From: Typhlomys cinereus
Taxonomy: Eukaryota; Chordata; Mammalia; Rodentia; Platacanthomyidae
Assembly (NCBI GenBank): GCA_023101885.1
Contig: JALPQD010000102.1
Span: forward strand, 4,462,971 to 4,526,970
Length of the DNA stretch: 64,000 nucleotides
Reading direction: 5' to 3'
Shown: positions 35,849-48,315 of the stretch, one piece after another
How the letters are laid out: the number at the start of each line of letters is the position of its first letter
Numbering within the stretch: position 1 is the stretch's first letter
The notes under the pieces: generated by a model
Seen by the model: the letters and a program-made list of their open reading frames with translations, nothing else
The model's database searches: none
Told to the model about the DNA's origin: nothing
Position numbers and translations under genes: made by a program

Positions 35849-36085
35849 CTAATCTCTCCCCATCCTGAAGCTCAGGGACATTTGCGGAAGAGGGGGCGGT
35901 AAGAGTGTAAGAGCAAAAGGATGGGAGGAGCAATGATTTGCAAGATACTCCACACAAGTTAGGGCCGAAGCAATCATAATTGGACATTGCATGCCCAGCG
36001 CAATGTCCAAAACACTATTGACCTCACAAAGTCTAGCATCTGCCAAAGGCACCAAGATCCTTGGAGGCAAGGGATTGACAGCCAC
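35849..36085 (-). other. Antisense 78-codon open frame in L1 3'UTR (copy 2)
   Basis: Same start (MAVNPLPPRILVPLADARLC), same end (MGRD) and same length as the frame at 19244-19480, again antisense to the L1. No domain is recognisable. Confidence 0.3.
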
Positions 36086-36227
36086 AGTAGTGTTCCTATG
36101 CTTAAGGGGAACACAGGAAAGGGTTCAGGGAAATGCCACTGGGTCCTTGTACATCATCGGAGAGGAGGGCCCAGAGGAGAGTCAGGCATGCACAAGAAAG
36201 GACTCTGGGAATTGGGGCGGGAGGTAA
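35991..36227 (+). other. Sense-strand 78-codon frame in L1 3'UTR
   Basis: It shares its first 70 or so residues with the sense frame of the 19-kb copy (TLLTSQSLASAKGTKILGGK is identical). It stops earlier, at the start of the polypurine tract. Confidence 0.2.
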
Positions 36228-36591
36228 GGGGGGATGGGGAGGGAGGGGTGAGGGGAGGGGGAGCAGGGGGTTCGGGGGGGGGGAGGAGGGAGGGAGGGAA
36301 CTGGTCTACCTATTAAGTTTGTATGAGCTGAAATAATAATAAAAATGTATTAAAAAAGATTTCTGTTTTTTAAAGTATGAAGCAGGAAGAATATGAAAGT
36401 AAATATTTAGATTCTAGAAAAAGCTTATCCATATAAAACCTTGAAAAATCAAGACATAGAATGGCCTTTTCTTCATTAAAAATAAAAATACCTTTTCAAA
36501 GCATCACAAATTACAAATATCAGATATGCAACTAGCATAAGTATAGAAACATTCAACCTTACTATAACAAAAAATGTAATCATACCCTTGA

Positions 36592-36693
36592 CAAGAAAGT
36601 ACATGCCTATAATTCCAGCATTTAGAGTTCTGAGACAGAAGTTTAAGTCAAAGGGAAGTCTGGGAAATACAGTGAGACTCTGTCTCAAAAAAA
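36592..36693 (+). repeat. B1-like SINE
   Basis: The order acatgcctataattccagca, ttctgagacagaag, ctgggaaatacagtgagact, ctgtctcaaaaaaa is a typical sense B1 with A-rich end. Confidence 0.8.
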
Positions 36694-37399
36694 TAATCAT
36701 GATAATACTTTAATCTGTTGGACTGACAGAAGTGTTCTAAATTATAATAAAATTTTATTGATATAGATGCAACATTTAGTGAAAATTTTAACATCTAGTG
36801 AGAAAGATACAAACATAATATTGATAGGAAAATAAATTGTCAAACCCTCCTAAATATTATGCTTCTACATGCTTACAATATGTTGTAACTAGAAATTATA
36901 CTTCAAGAGAGTTTGCCTATGGAAAAGAAAAGAAAGATGTTAAGAATTTGCAAAGAAATATTATTCATGTTAACCAAAAATATAGATGATCTAAACAAAA
37001 ATAGAAAAAATTATTTTTGTTTGTAAAACAATATGATCAAATAGCACCCAAACAGGAGCATTGACACTATGGAGGAAATTCAGTGATACAGAGAAGTAAA
37101 TGCCTATGCATAAAAAGAAAAAAAAAAACCTAGTGACTTCAAACCTGTGAAAACTAAGATAGTGCAGAAATGAGGTAATAAAATAAAAGAGAGAAAAACT
37201 TAAGACTCAAAGCAATGAAAGAAAACCTGTCACTCAATGGGCATGGTGATGCAGATGATTCAAAGCTTATTCGTAACACTCAGGCTTGGAGAACACAGAG
37301 GGGTGTGTTCTCTAGAACAATATAATACATGAGCAAAAGCAAAAACTTGGTCTGAAGAACCAGTAAGTGGGAGCAGGGGACAAACTACTGGTGTTTAAC

Positions 37400-37612
37400 T
37401 GTAAGGACATGATATTAAACTACCATTTGAACACTTATCATTATATCCAAAAATTAGAGCCGCTCTCAATCCTCAACTGACAAACCTCCTTTTACAATGG
37501 AATGGAGAATGAACAACTTGTCAAAATGCAGAGAATAAGAAGTGACTGTGGAGTGATCAAAACTAACAGATATCTAAATCCCCTCTCACTTCAAGGCTTA
37601 GAAAATATGGAA
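37400..37612 (+). mobile_element. Diverged L1 3'UTR fragment
   Basis: The order cagagaataagaagtgactg, tggagtgatcaaaactaac, agatatctaaatcccctctc, acttcaaggcttag is the upstream 3'UTR of rodent L1. It is cut at about 37613 by the adjoining LTR-like sequence. Confidence 0.5.
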
Positions 37613-37998
37613 GAAGGAGAGTGTTGCAGTTACCCTTTCTGGTTCTGTGAGATAATTCTCAAACATAACTGAAGGAGAGAAAGGGGACACATATGTGGCT
37701 TACAGTTCTAGAGGGGAGATACAATCCATTATGGCAGGAAAATCATGGCAGGCAGCTGAAAGCTGAAAGGGTCTCATTGAGCAAGGAGGCTGAGAGAGCA
37801 AGCTGCAGACTGCTAGAGATAACTAGCAGAAGCAGGGATGGGCTAATCAATCTCAAGGCCTGTCTTTTGTGATATCCTTCCTCCAGCAAGGCGCCACCTT
37901 CTGTAATGCCATGATGTTCCCAAACATTAACAGCAACTAAGGTCAAAAACACATGAGCTTGTGTGGGACGACTCACAATTAAACCATGACAGGGAGGT
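37613..37998 (-). mobile_element. MaLR/MLT1-type LTR, minus strand
   Basis: The plus strand reads ctggttctgtgagataattc, gtggcttacagttctagagg and later ctcacaattaaaccatgaca, the antisense of an MLT1-type LTR with its terminal gtgagaca-like end near 37640. Confidence 0.5.
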
Positions 37999-37999
37999 A

Positions 38000-38840
38000 C
38001 AAATGTAAGAGTCAGAGGATGAGGAGCGGTGCTGCTAGACAGTGTCTTCCGGACATTATATAGAATATAGGCCTGCTGTACCCATGAGCTCACTATGTCT
38101 TACTTCTTTTGACATCATAGACCAATCCCATGGTTTTCGTATTGTGATTATGCTTAGTGTTACACTGCAGCTATGTAAGGTTAGATGGCAGGAAAATACC
38201 TAGAACTCAGGTGAGGGCTGTTCTGAAATGTTTAGGAAATGTGAAGACTGGATAAAGGGTGCTAATGCCAGGCACTCAACCAGAAAACATGGGGGAATAA
38301 ATGAAAAACTGTGCCAATAGCTGCTGCTACCAAAATTTCAAAGAGAGTGGGGACCAGTGTGAAGAGAAATAGTTTTTTCATACTTTCCAAAAAGTAATGA
38401 AACAGATGTTTGTATGAATGAGAATTTAAGGTAGGATTTACCAGGCCTGATAGATTGGATAATCCATGTGCATATAATTAAAACTGATTCCAGAGCGTAT
38501 GACAGTTTGTGTGCAATATCATATCCATAAAGTTCCTCCAATTTTCTCTAAATTACAATAAATTCCAGTTGAACCATATTGCATAAATTTTACACTTGTG
38601 ACTCAGTAATAATAGTAATCCTTCCCCCCAAAAATAACATATTTGTAGACAACATACTGCTTTTTTTGCAATATACAATGATTTTGTTTATTACAGCTTC
38701 TAAAAATTGCAATGAAAAAATATGGCTTAGGTCTTTGCATAGTACTCACCTTTTACAGTTTCTATGTGAAGGAAAGATAGCTTTGATACAAAGGTAGCAC
38801 ATCTTAATATAAAGATTTACAGCATGAAACTCAACCACAT
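38000..38840. other. Intergenic DNA
   Basis: No gene or assignable repeat is seen. Confidence 0.45.
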
Positions 38841-38844
38841 TGTT

Positions 38845-38945
38845 TTTCTCACTTTTGTTTTGAGACAGTCTTATAGAGTTCAGGCTGACCTTAAACTTGA
38901 GTTCTTTCTGCCTCAGAGTGTACTAGTACACATCTGAGATTATAC
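38845..38945 (-). repeat. B1-like SINE, minus strand
   Basis: The order tttgttttgagacagtctta, tagagttcaggctgacctta, ttctttctgcctcagagtgt is a typical antisense B1. Confidence 0.75.
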
Positions 38946-39289
38946 TCTTCCAAAGGAACTTCAACTAAGCTAGCTTCACACTCAATGATCTTTTGTCTCA
39001 TTGTCTTCAGCTTGCTGAATGCTGGTGTGAGCCACAAAGGCCTGCCAGGTATGTCTTTCAATCCCTGACCTGTGTTCATGAATACAACATTTAATTTCTC
39101 TGATGCCCTGTTACATATTATATTTTGAGGAGAATTTCACAGCCTAAGGCTACAAAAAGAACTAGGCTTATTATAAAACAAGTCCATTAAATAATAGTTT
39201 ACAGTTTATGTGTTTTCTATTATCCCCTTTAATCCTCAAAACAATCATATTCTTTTCTATGCTTTTATCAAGAATTCTCCTTTTATTCA

Positions 39290-39775
39290 AATATAATGAG
39301 TGGTTAACCCTTCCCTCTTCCCTTCTCCCTCTCCTTTCCCTCTCTTCATCAATCCATCTCTCTCCCTCCCACCTCATGCCTACCTCCTTGTCCATGCCTG
39401 TTCCTTTGGGTTGTCTACTCTAACAAGAGCTCAGGCCTCTGTGACAGTTTAAATGGCTCTTCCTTGGGTAGACCACAGATAGCCTTCACCAGTCTAGCCT
39501 TTGCCTCTAAGGTTCCCACTACATGCCGTTATTTCCCGGAGTCCCTTGCTGTTCACAGGAGAATGTTGATATTCAACCATTGTGCAGGTCTGGAGAGGGC
39601 AGGTCTCACTGTGGTGAGACAACTGAAGACAGAAGCCCTGGTCAGCAGTGAACCTCCTTACTTTCAGGCTTTTACAGTCTTGCTGCCTCCACTCAGAAAA
39701 TTCCCTGAGCCTTAGGATGGGAAGAGGTTTGGTTGGCCTGATCCCGCTGACCATTTTAGAGTAGCAGATACTCTG
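39290..39775 (-). mobile_element. L1 3'UTR fragment, type B
   Basis: Reversed, it carries cacagaggcctgagctcttg and agtagacaa, the type B signature. On the plus strand the C/T-rich polypyrimidine tract is at 39308-39370 and gagccttaggatgggaagag at 39708-39727. It is diverged, and no target duplication was found. Confidence 0.65.
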
Positions 39776-40006
39776 TACTTTGGTGGTTGTTGTTATCTGT
39801 TTTACTGGTCTTCCATTGCAGTAGGCTGTGGTTTTTTTTTTTTTTTTTTCAGTAATTCAATAATTTATTCCTCTAAAAAAGTTTGTAAAAGTATATAGCT
39901 CTCATCCACAAGGTATATGTGAATGATATTTAAAATGGAGGCTTTTATTATTGTTTTTTTTTTTCAAAGTCTTTTAGTGTACTGACCAGCACTGTACTAT
40001 GGTTTT

Positions 40007-40847
40007 TTTTTTCTTCTTTTTTTTTTATTAAAAATTTAATTATACATTTTAAAATTTTTTTATCAGTTCCCTCCCTCCCCCCTCCTCCCCCCGAACCCCT
40101 TCCTCCCCCTCCCCATCCCCCAGTGCCTCCCCCCCAATTCCAGAGAGTCCTTTATTGTGTACGCCTAACTCTCCACTGGGTCCTCCTCTCCGATGACATA
40201 TAAGGACCCAGTGGCATTTCCATAAGCCCTTTCTCTTGTTCCCCTTAAGCATAAGATCACTACTATGGCTGTCAATCCCTTGCTTCCAGGGGTCTCGGTG
40301 CCCTTAACAGATGCTAGACTTTATGAGGGCAACAGTGCGCTGGACATTGCGCAGGGCATGCAAAGTCCCATTATGATTGCTTTGGCCCCAACTATTGTTG
40401 AGAATCTTGCAAATCGTTGCTCCTCCCATCCTTTTGCTCTTACAATCTTACCGCCCCCTCTTCCGCAAATGTCCCTGAGCTCCAGGATGGGGAGAGATTA
40501 GGCTGGCCTAGTTCTATGTGATTGATATAGTCTCTGAAGTTCTGGATTGTGGTTTGTTGATTTTCTTTTGCAGTTTTGCTGCTCATGCAATGCCCTTCAC
40601 TCCATCTGCTGGGCACTGTATGTCACCCCCTGGCCAGAGACAAAAAGCTGTTAAACTGGAGTCTTGTTATAATAGCACATTCAAGGGTAGATGTAATAAG
40701 AGTAGGAAACCTCAGTGAGGGAGGGGTCCATCACCCATTTGCAAAATGATTACTTTTTATCTGCTAGACTATATGCCCTCCCCTTCTGGTGAGATCAGGA
40801 AAGAATGTCTGTGAACTTAACCAGGTTTCTCATTACTTACTTGCAGA
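40007..40847 (-). mobile_element. 5'-truncated L1 3'UTR insertion, type A, young
   Basis: An 841-bp antisense insertion with a T-rich start (the L1 tail), a C-rich tract at 40071-40135, then the type A 3'UTR. Target duplications are exact: actgtactatggtttt at 39991-40006 and 40848-40863. It keeps the antisense 78-codon frame at 40265-40501, while the sense frame is shifted. Confidence 0.9.
40265..40501 (+). other. Antisense 78-codon open frame in L1 3'UTR (copy 3)
   Basis: Same start (MAVNPL), stop and length as the frames at 19244-19480 and 35849-36085, with more substitutions (for example LPGVSVPLTDARLYEGNSAL). It lies in an independent insertion. Confidence 0.3.
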
Positions 40848-40864
40848 CTGTACTATGGTTTTTA

Positions 40865-41385
40865 AATGATTTTATATGTTAAATGATTCTATAAATGGTC
40901 GTGTATTTTAAATGTTTTGTAGTCTTTCAAATTGATTGCTATATATAATAGGCTGTGTCTTGTTTGGATGTTGAGAGTTTTTTTAGTCTAAAGATATGAG
41001 AGGTGTTGAGATGGTGGCTTATCATCAGGTGTTTATGGTTAGTATTGAGACATCCGATCCTCTCTAGTATCAATTTTCTTCCTGTCCACGATCATTACTT
41101 GGCAGGTGTTTCCTGTCATTGGTAGAAGGGAGATAGATGCTAATAAATACGTGGGTTATTATCTGGAGACTAATCCCACTCTTTATTGTGTCCTACTCCT
41201 GTTCTTCCCTCCTCTTTAAGACTCTTCTTGCATCAAAGCCTTATTTCACTTTTTTTCCATTTTCCTTTGTTTCTGCTCTTTTGAGATCTTCTTTCATACC
41301 TGCCCTGGCTAGTGTTCCTTTGCCTTTCTGGATGTTGTAACAGTTCTGTTTAATTACATCAAATTGAAAGTTTAATGTTAGGATC
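40865..41385. other. Intergenic DNA
   Basis: Nothing recognisable. Confidence 0.45.
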
Positions 41386-41389
41386 CACT

Positions 41390-41545
41390 TATATTCTTTA
41401 CTTTAGTCTAAAATTTAGGCAATTGAGGCATGAAAAGTTTAAGCAGCTTAGACAAGACCATTTGGTCAGCACCAGAGCTGGGATTCAAATCAACTCTGAC
41501 TCCAGATACTGGGAAATGAGTCACTACAACACCAACTTCATAAGA
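41390..41545 (-). repeat. MIR, antisense
   Basis: The order aatttaggcaattgaggcat, agcttagacaagaccatttg, gcaccagagctgggattcaa, ctctgactccag closely follows antisense MIR. Confidence 0.75.
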
Positions 41546-42204
41546 GCACCCCTTAGATAGTACAAACCATTAGAAACCATAGCACTTAGGGCTGCTGCTG
41601 TGACCTTCATGAAAAGCTGTGCTTGTCAATAGCCCTGCTATTGTTTTTCTTACTGTAGTTTTAGAGAGAGTCTTATGGAAAGTGTGACCAGTTCATATTC
41701 CCAGAGCAATTCTGTTTTGTATTTACTTTCCAGTCAGAATTACAAGATCATAAATATATGTACATTTGTTAAAAATAACTCCTTAAAAGGATACCAGTCG
41801 TGCAAATATAAATCCAAAAGCTATTGCACCTTGCAGTTCAAGGTAAAAAAGAATGGCTGATGTAAATTGTACCAGTATGTCATCAACATAAACCATCAGG
41901 GTACTATATATTACCAAGCAACTTCCACTGTGTACATAAATCTTGATGTAAGCAATACTTTCGACATCAATCATTTCCTGAGATAAAATACAGCTTGTAG
42001 GGGATTAATTTCAGCACCTCATAAAATGGTACCCTCCCACAAAAGAAGCATTCATTTTCATACAAAAATAAAATATGCTCATGTTGTTGAGTAATATAGC
42101 CACAAACACAAAACAAATGCATTTCTGTACTTCCCCCCAAATTGCTACATTTAGTCTCACCTTCCAATCTAAATATTAATTTCTTACCCAGGTCACAAAG
42201 TGAA

Positions 42205-42500
42205 TGTCGGGGCTTATCAGATGGCTCAGCTATTTAAGCTCTTGCCTCTCAAGTAGAAGGACAAGAATTTGGATCCCAGATCTCAAGTAAAATGCCAGGT
42301 GTGTGTGCGGGATACCTCTCCTGTAATTCCAGCACCAGAAGGTACAGTCCAGGAAACTCCAGCTAGCCAGACTACTCCTGTAGATGAGTTCTGGTTTTAT
42401 AGATTCAGTGTCAAAAGAATTAAGTGGAAGAGAGACTGAAAATGATGCTCAATGTCCACCTCAGGTCTCCCCATGCATATGCATTCACATGTTCATGTGT
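42205..42500 (+). repeat. Composite tRNA-derived rodent SINE (B4/RSINE-like)
   Basis: It has a tRNA-like head (cagatggctcagctatttaa, gaatttggatcccag) followed by the B1-like middle (ctcctgtaattccagcacc, agccagactactcctg) and a tail with tgctcaatgtccacctcagg. The same architecture occurs antisense at 51303-51590 and 57820-58430. The family name is tentative. Confidence 0.5.
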
Positions 42501-42504
42501 ACCA

Positions 42505-42995
42505 CATGCAAATATGAATATATACGAGCATGTATACATATAAAAATGAAATATGAATACTGAGAATTTGCATTTCCAAACCTTTAATTAGCATGTATTT
42601 CCACCATGACTTTTTTATTCCTTGAGTTTCAATGGAATTTTTGGTTAGAATGAAACATTCTAAACAATAGGCTATTTTGCTTAATATCACCAAATACATT
42701 ATCTCAATAAATAGTACAACTCTTTCTTTCCCATTCTCTTCATAAAAATATTCTATTCACACAAGTAATCCAGTAAAGGGAGCGAGTCAGAATAAGAAAA
42801 AAGGAACTCAATCAAAGAGAAGAGTTATCTCATTCATTTAGTTATCACATTTATCCTAAATACTTTTGCAATTTTTTGTCCTATGGTCATTGGTGATGTA
42901 TTTTGCAGGTTTTTTTTTTTTTTACCAATTTTAAGTTTATTTATCTATGTTTGTTACCTGCTGTTGGCTACTGCAGCAGTTTGCTTTCTCTTCTA
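42505..42995. other. Intergenic AT-rich DNA
   Basis: Nothing recognisable. Confidence 0.45.
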
Positions 42996-42999
42996 TAAG

Positions 43000-45080
43000 T
43001 AACACTGGTGGCTGAGCACTCAGGAATAGAGTAATCAATAAGGTTATGTCTCCCAATAAAACCAGAAGAGATATCTAAACCCAGATCTAGACCCACGATA
43101 CAGAAAAAAAAAAAAACAGAAACAGGAGAAATATGATCAAGCAGGCAATTTCAAAACTCCTCCAAAAGATCTCAATTCCTCAGTTACCAACCAGATGCTG
43201 AAGCAGATAATACGAATAAGCAGATAAATCAGTCTAGGACTTAGAGATACAATTGAGATATCAAACCTAAGAATTCACGGGATGGAAGGAATTAAGATAA
43301 ATGCTAGTCTATAATCTATCATCTACTCAGTGATATTGTAGCCGAAAATTTCCTGAATTTAAAGAAACAAATGGACATCCACACACAAAAGGCCTTTAGA
43401 ATCCCAAATAGATGGAATCAGAGAAGAATTTCTCCATGCCAAACAATAATCAAGATGTCAAAAATACAAAGCAAAGAAACAACATTTAAAACTATAATGG
43501 AAAAACACAAATCCATTTAAAATGGCAAATACATAAGAACAACATCAGATTTCCTATCAGAAAACCCTAAAGCCAGGAAACCATGGAATGATAAATTTCA
43601 AGCCCTGAAATTAAATTACTTGCAACCAAGTTGGCTATATCCATCAAGCCTGTCTTTTAAATTTAATAAAGAAATATGTATATTTCAGACAGATAGAAAC
43701 TTAGGCTCTCCATTACCACCAGGCTACTAGTATAGAAGCTATTTAAAAGAATATGCAGAGAGGAAGAAGGAAGGTAGTCTCAATCACAAGCACACAGGAA
43801 ACAGTAAGTTTTATGAGTAAAATAGCTGAAAAGGAGATCTAGAAAATAATATCACATCCAACACAGTAAATCATCAAACCCCCTAATACTAACAGAAGAG
43901 ATGATAGGAATACTAATCCAACCAACCAATGAAATAACCACTAAATTAAGAATTAATAAGCATACATCAATAATAATCTTAAATGTAAATTATTTTAATT
44001 TGCTAATAAAGAGATAGACTCTAGCTGATTACATTAATAAACAAGATCTATTTGTTCTCTTAAAGCAACACACCTCACTAACAAAGACACCCAGAATCTG
44101 AGAATTAAAGGATGGAACTTAATCTATCAAGAGAAAAGAAACCAAAAACAAGCTGTCCCAGCTATTCAGGGATCTGTTAAATTAGACTTCAAGTAAAAAT
44201 TAGTGAGAAAAAGAAGGACAGCAAACATTAATTAAAATTTAAGAGAACTGAAAATATATGTGCACTGAAGGTTAGATGATTGTTTTTATAAAACAAATAT
44301 TAATGAGCATAAAATGTTGCATATGTCCTGATATAATAATAATTAGTAGTTTTAATATCCCATTCTCATATGCAAATAGACAATTGAAATTTCAGAGTTA
44401 CACAATACCATAGGTCAAGTGGACTTAACAGATATTGATAGAATATTCTGTCCAACAGATGCAGCATGTACATTCTTCTTAGAAGTCCATGGAATTTTGT
44501 TCTCTAAAGGAGATCACATTCTAGCTCACAAAGCAAGTCTTAACAAAAAAATCAAAATTACTTATCGTATTTTTTAAAATTGTAATGAAATAAAACTAGA
44601 AATCAATAGCAAAAAAACCCATAGCAGCTACACAAATACTTAGATACTAAATGAATTCCTAAAATAAAATTAAATTGAAAACATGATTTGTCAAATTCTC
44701 TAGGATGTAGCTAAGAGGCACTTTTGAGAGGAAAGTATTAGCTATGAGTGCTAATATGGGAGTAAATCACCTAATGTATCTGACAGTCTTAATAGGACAA
44801 GAAAAAATCCAACAGATAGCAATTGGACTTGTAGAAGTCTTTGTTATTTATGAGTCACTGGTATCATATCTGAGTTCATGATAATGAATGACTTACAATG
44901 CAAAGCTTTGGATAGCTTCAGGAGCAGGCACACTAACCATGTTATCTGAGAACTAAGGTTTGAATAATGTGAAAACAGTCCAATTTCCTGTCCTCTAGAA
45001 AGGGGAAGAAGACTAGAGAGTCATTACATTAAAATCACATGAACAATGAGGCAATCAGTTATACCATCATAAATGAAACT
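43000..45080 (+). pseudogene. Old L1/HAL1-like element, degenerate
   Basis: A long A-rich stretch keeps phrases of old L1 elements in order: caataatcaagatgtcaaaa, ttcctatcagaaaaccctaa, catggaatgataaatttcaa, gaccaagttggc-like, then ataaaactagaaatcaatag (44590-44609) and ggatgtagctaagaggcact (44703-44722). Frames are all broken. Its ends are approximate. Confidence 0.6.
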
Positions 45081-45224
45081 CCAACAAAAACTGAATCCAA
45101 CAAAACTTAAAGAACCTTTTTGATAGTCATTATACAAATGGGAAGTAGTTTGATGCCCAATAATCACAGAAGGAAGCCTTCTCACATTCTACCCATTGTG
45201 TTCTTACCAACCAGCTAAAAAGGG

Positions 45225-45261
45225 TGTTTGTTTGTTTGTTTGTTTGTTTGTTTGTTTGTTT
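45225..45261. repeat. (TTTG)n microsatellite
   Basis: Nine or so TTTG units. Confidence 0.95.
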
Positions 45262-45269
45262 AGAAATCA

Positions 45270-47920
45270 TGAATAGGTAAAGTCATCTCCTTTAGAGTTT
45301 GTAGCTCTCACTTTTGCATGCTATGACTCTCAGCATTGTGTCAGCCTTGTACCTTGAGTCCATGGCTTTCCACTTCTGGAGTTACCAAGAGTTCTGTTAG
45401 CAACAGAAGTATCAGGGGCTCTTCTTGCTCTCCTAGTATTTCTTGACAGCTCTCAAGTTGCTGGCTATCTAGGGGTTAGCAACTCTTCATGCAACTGGTT
45501 CAACCTGATCTACTTGTGACAAGAATCACAGTAGGAAAAATAAAACTATCTAAAAAGGGCTTTGTAGAGCTGTTCTGCAACAAAAGGAGAGCAATGCTCA
45601 GGGGAAGGAGGGAGGCTTTACCCAGGCTGGCTGACAAGGTGAGAAGTGCATATACAAAGCAAAAGGGCAAGTTCACATGGGAAGTCTCTTGCCTATAAAC
45701 TCTATATATTACAACAGTATTTTGATAGATGAACCTTGTCTTTGTAAGCTATTAGGAACAATCTTTCTGTATTTAGTTTTATTGCAAAACACATCCAAAA
45801 CTAAGATTTTCATGTAATATAAGTTTAAGACTGGCTATTTAAGGAAGTTTATCAATTGAATCACTTGAAAACTAAGTCATTTTGTAAGTCATAGTTAAGA
45901 TATACATAATACATATGTGTTCAAATTAGAAAAAAATAAGCAATAATTCTTGTGGTCTGCATTTGGGATTAAAGGTACTATTTCTAAATCTCTTTTGTTA
46001 TTCAATTCAAAAGAAAATGGGGGCTTTTATTTTTACAGTGATTCTAGTCACCTCTCACGTCCCCTTTCAAGTAGTTTGGGTGACTGAGGTGATACCTACC
46101 ATGAGGACCAGAACAGCTATTCACAAGAACGTAGGTGTGCCAGAGAAGAACACATACTGACTAGCCAGCCGTACTTTCCAACTAAGTTTGTTGAGACCTA
46201 AGAATCAAGCTTCATGGTGATAAGATCCAAAAGTTAACTTTGGGTGGTTATATCAGAATTATATTACAATACACAATCCCTAGAAGAAGAAAATACCTCT
46301 AGTAAATGTATAAATGCTTAAGTTTTTGCCACAAACTTGTTAGGAAAATTTAAGTGCTAGAGGGTTGATAGTTACATAACTGGAACATGTCAGAGAGAGG
46401 ATAAAAAACACACACTGTAAAGTTATACCCCTGCCCTTGAGTAGAGAACCTTCAACCTCACATCAGTTTCTACAAACTCAAGCCAAATTCAATATAAAAA
46501 ATATCTTGACAATGCTCTTTTTATAATCCTGCAAAACACCAAGCTTGATATTTGCCTTTTAAGAAAATTGTTCGGGTCATCTGAAGAAATCTGGGAATAA
46601 ATAATATAGTTTTTCATATTCACATTCATAGAATACTGACAAGGCTCTCTGCTTATTAATTTCAAAAAAAATCTCTTTTTTATTACCTAGAATTCTTTGG
46701 CCATATCTAAGAGACCTTGTCTGCTTTTTAATTTAATTTTTAATACTATAATATAAAGTGTTAATATAAATAACACTTTTAATACATTAAATATATTAAT
46801 ATAAATATGCTTTAAATTTTAAAATAAAATAAAAATATTAATATAAAATAATATTAAAGCTGAAACTTTATGGTTGTATCACAGATGAGTTCTGTATGTT
46901 AGAATTTTTGTGGTTTATGTAATATCATAGAGAGGATATCCACCATAGAAAGAGTGCAAAAGCAATGAATGTTTTCACACTTTAACCTTTCCAAGTTATT
47001 TTTGGATTTACCCTTTACAACTTCTTTTTATTTTCTAAAATCAAAGTGTATTAAAAACTAATATTATAATTTTGTGTTACTTTGGATCATTACATAAAGT
47101 TAACTAACTAAAGTATCCCCAAAACTATTTTTCTCATAGGAATTACTTAAATTTACATTTGCCTTTAGGTCCAAGTTTACCAAATTTTGCATTTTCTGAT
47201 TATTTGTGAAGAACTTGTTTTAACTCAAAAAATTTTCCAGTGTTTTTTATTTAGTAAGAAAAACACAGGTTTATAAAATAAATTTCTGAAACAAGCACAA
47301 AGACATTAAATGATTAAATTGCATCACTAAAAAAACTAGCAAGTACCAAACTACAGGATTTGTGTCATATAATTTGGGGCTAGATCTCTTTCATTACTGC
47401 ATCTTCTTTCATTGGCTATTGAACATCTCAAGGATGTTTAGAAGAAAACAATGCAGAATCACATGACAGGTGAGAGTGAGCAATGAAATGTTGATTTATG
47501 AAAAAATGCATTTTGACCACTCAAATGAGTGAGGAAAGCCAAGTGAAACATAACATTACTTTTAAGTCGTTGTATTACAAATTCAAATAGGTAGAAAGAA
47601 AGACTCCCACAACATTAGAGATGATCAGAGGTTCTGTTGGAGAATGGACTGTAGCTGTTGTTTCATCTTACTTTTCATGGGTGGAACTTTTTATGATGCC
47701 TTAGCTTTTGAAATTATGTTAATTTTCAAATTCAAACCTAGACTTCTAAGATGGAATCATTTTGAGACTCTAGCTGATTGATTTTTGTACAAGGATAAAG
47801 GACAATTATTAACAAAAAAGTTTTACTCTTCAGGCAGAATGTGCTTGTTTCTGGGATAGTGTCTGTGGCTATAAATAAAATAGAGTAAACCTAGTGGCAT
47901 ACACAAAATTTCCAAAAATA
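45270..47920. other. Intergenic AT-rich DNA, no gene seen
   Basis: Very AT-rich, with an A/T-only low-complexity patch at 46730-46860. No gene or assignable repeat. Short frames at 45489-45698 and 45963-46160 have no domain. Confidence 0.45.
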
Positions 47921-47924
47921 GACA

Positions 47925-48315
47925 CTGCATAGTTCCTTTCCTTACTGCTGCAATAAAATACCTGCAAAAAGAAACTTAAGCTGGAGAAAGTATTTATTTT
48001 GGTTCAATGTTTGACTGTGCAATCCCTCATGGTGGAAAGCTATGGTGTCATGAGCTTGAAGCAGCTGATCACAGTCAGGAAACAAAGAGCCAAAAAAAGT
48101 CTGTACTCAGCTCTCCATCTACATTATTCACTCAGTGACCCCATCCTGTTGAATAGCATTGCCTACATTTAGGGTAGGTTTTCTCACTTCAATTAATTAT
48201 TGATGATCTCTTATAGACACGCCCACAGATTTTTATCACATTGAACCATCAAAAGTAGCTATGGCAGACAATTAAATAATAAGGGTCCTTGGCATATTCC
48301 ATTCCATAACAAAAG
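47925..48315 (-). mobile_element. MaLR/MLT1-type LTR, minus strand
   Basis: The plus strand starts tagttcctttccttactgct, gcaataaaatacctgcaaaa and runs through ctggagaaagtatttatttt, the antisense of a MaLR LTR 3' end (U5). Later parts (ctcagctctccatctac, gacacgcccacag) fit its U3. Confidence 0.5.

Larger units (their letters stand above)
35788..36352 (+). mobile_element. 5'-truncated L1 3'UTR insertion, type A, young
   Basis: This 565-bp insertion covers the distal type A 3'UTR: catcctgaagctcaggg, ggaagagggggcggtaag, ctggg...catcggagaggag, a dense G-rich polypurine tract (36222-36298), attaagtttgtatgag and an A-rich tail. It is bounded by a 20-bp target duplication, aaaaagatttctgtttttta, at 35768-35787 and 36353-36372. 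The exact duplication marks it as recent. It keeps both the antisense 78-codon frame and the sense frame. Confidence 0.9.
35500..37110 (+). pseudogene. Degenerate old L1-like sequence, interrupted
   Basis: A-rich pieces at about 35500-35767, 36373-36590 and 36700-37110 read like the distal ORF2 and 3' end of an old L1 (for example aatttgcaaagaaatattat, gatcaaatagcacccaaaca). They are split by the younger L1 insertion at 35788-36352 and a B1 at 36592-36693. All frames are broken. Confidence 0.4.
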
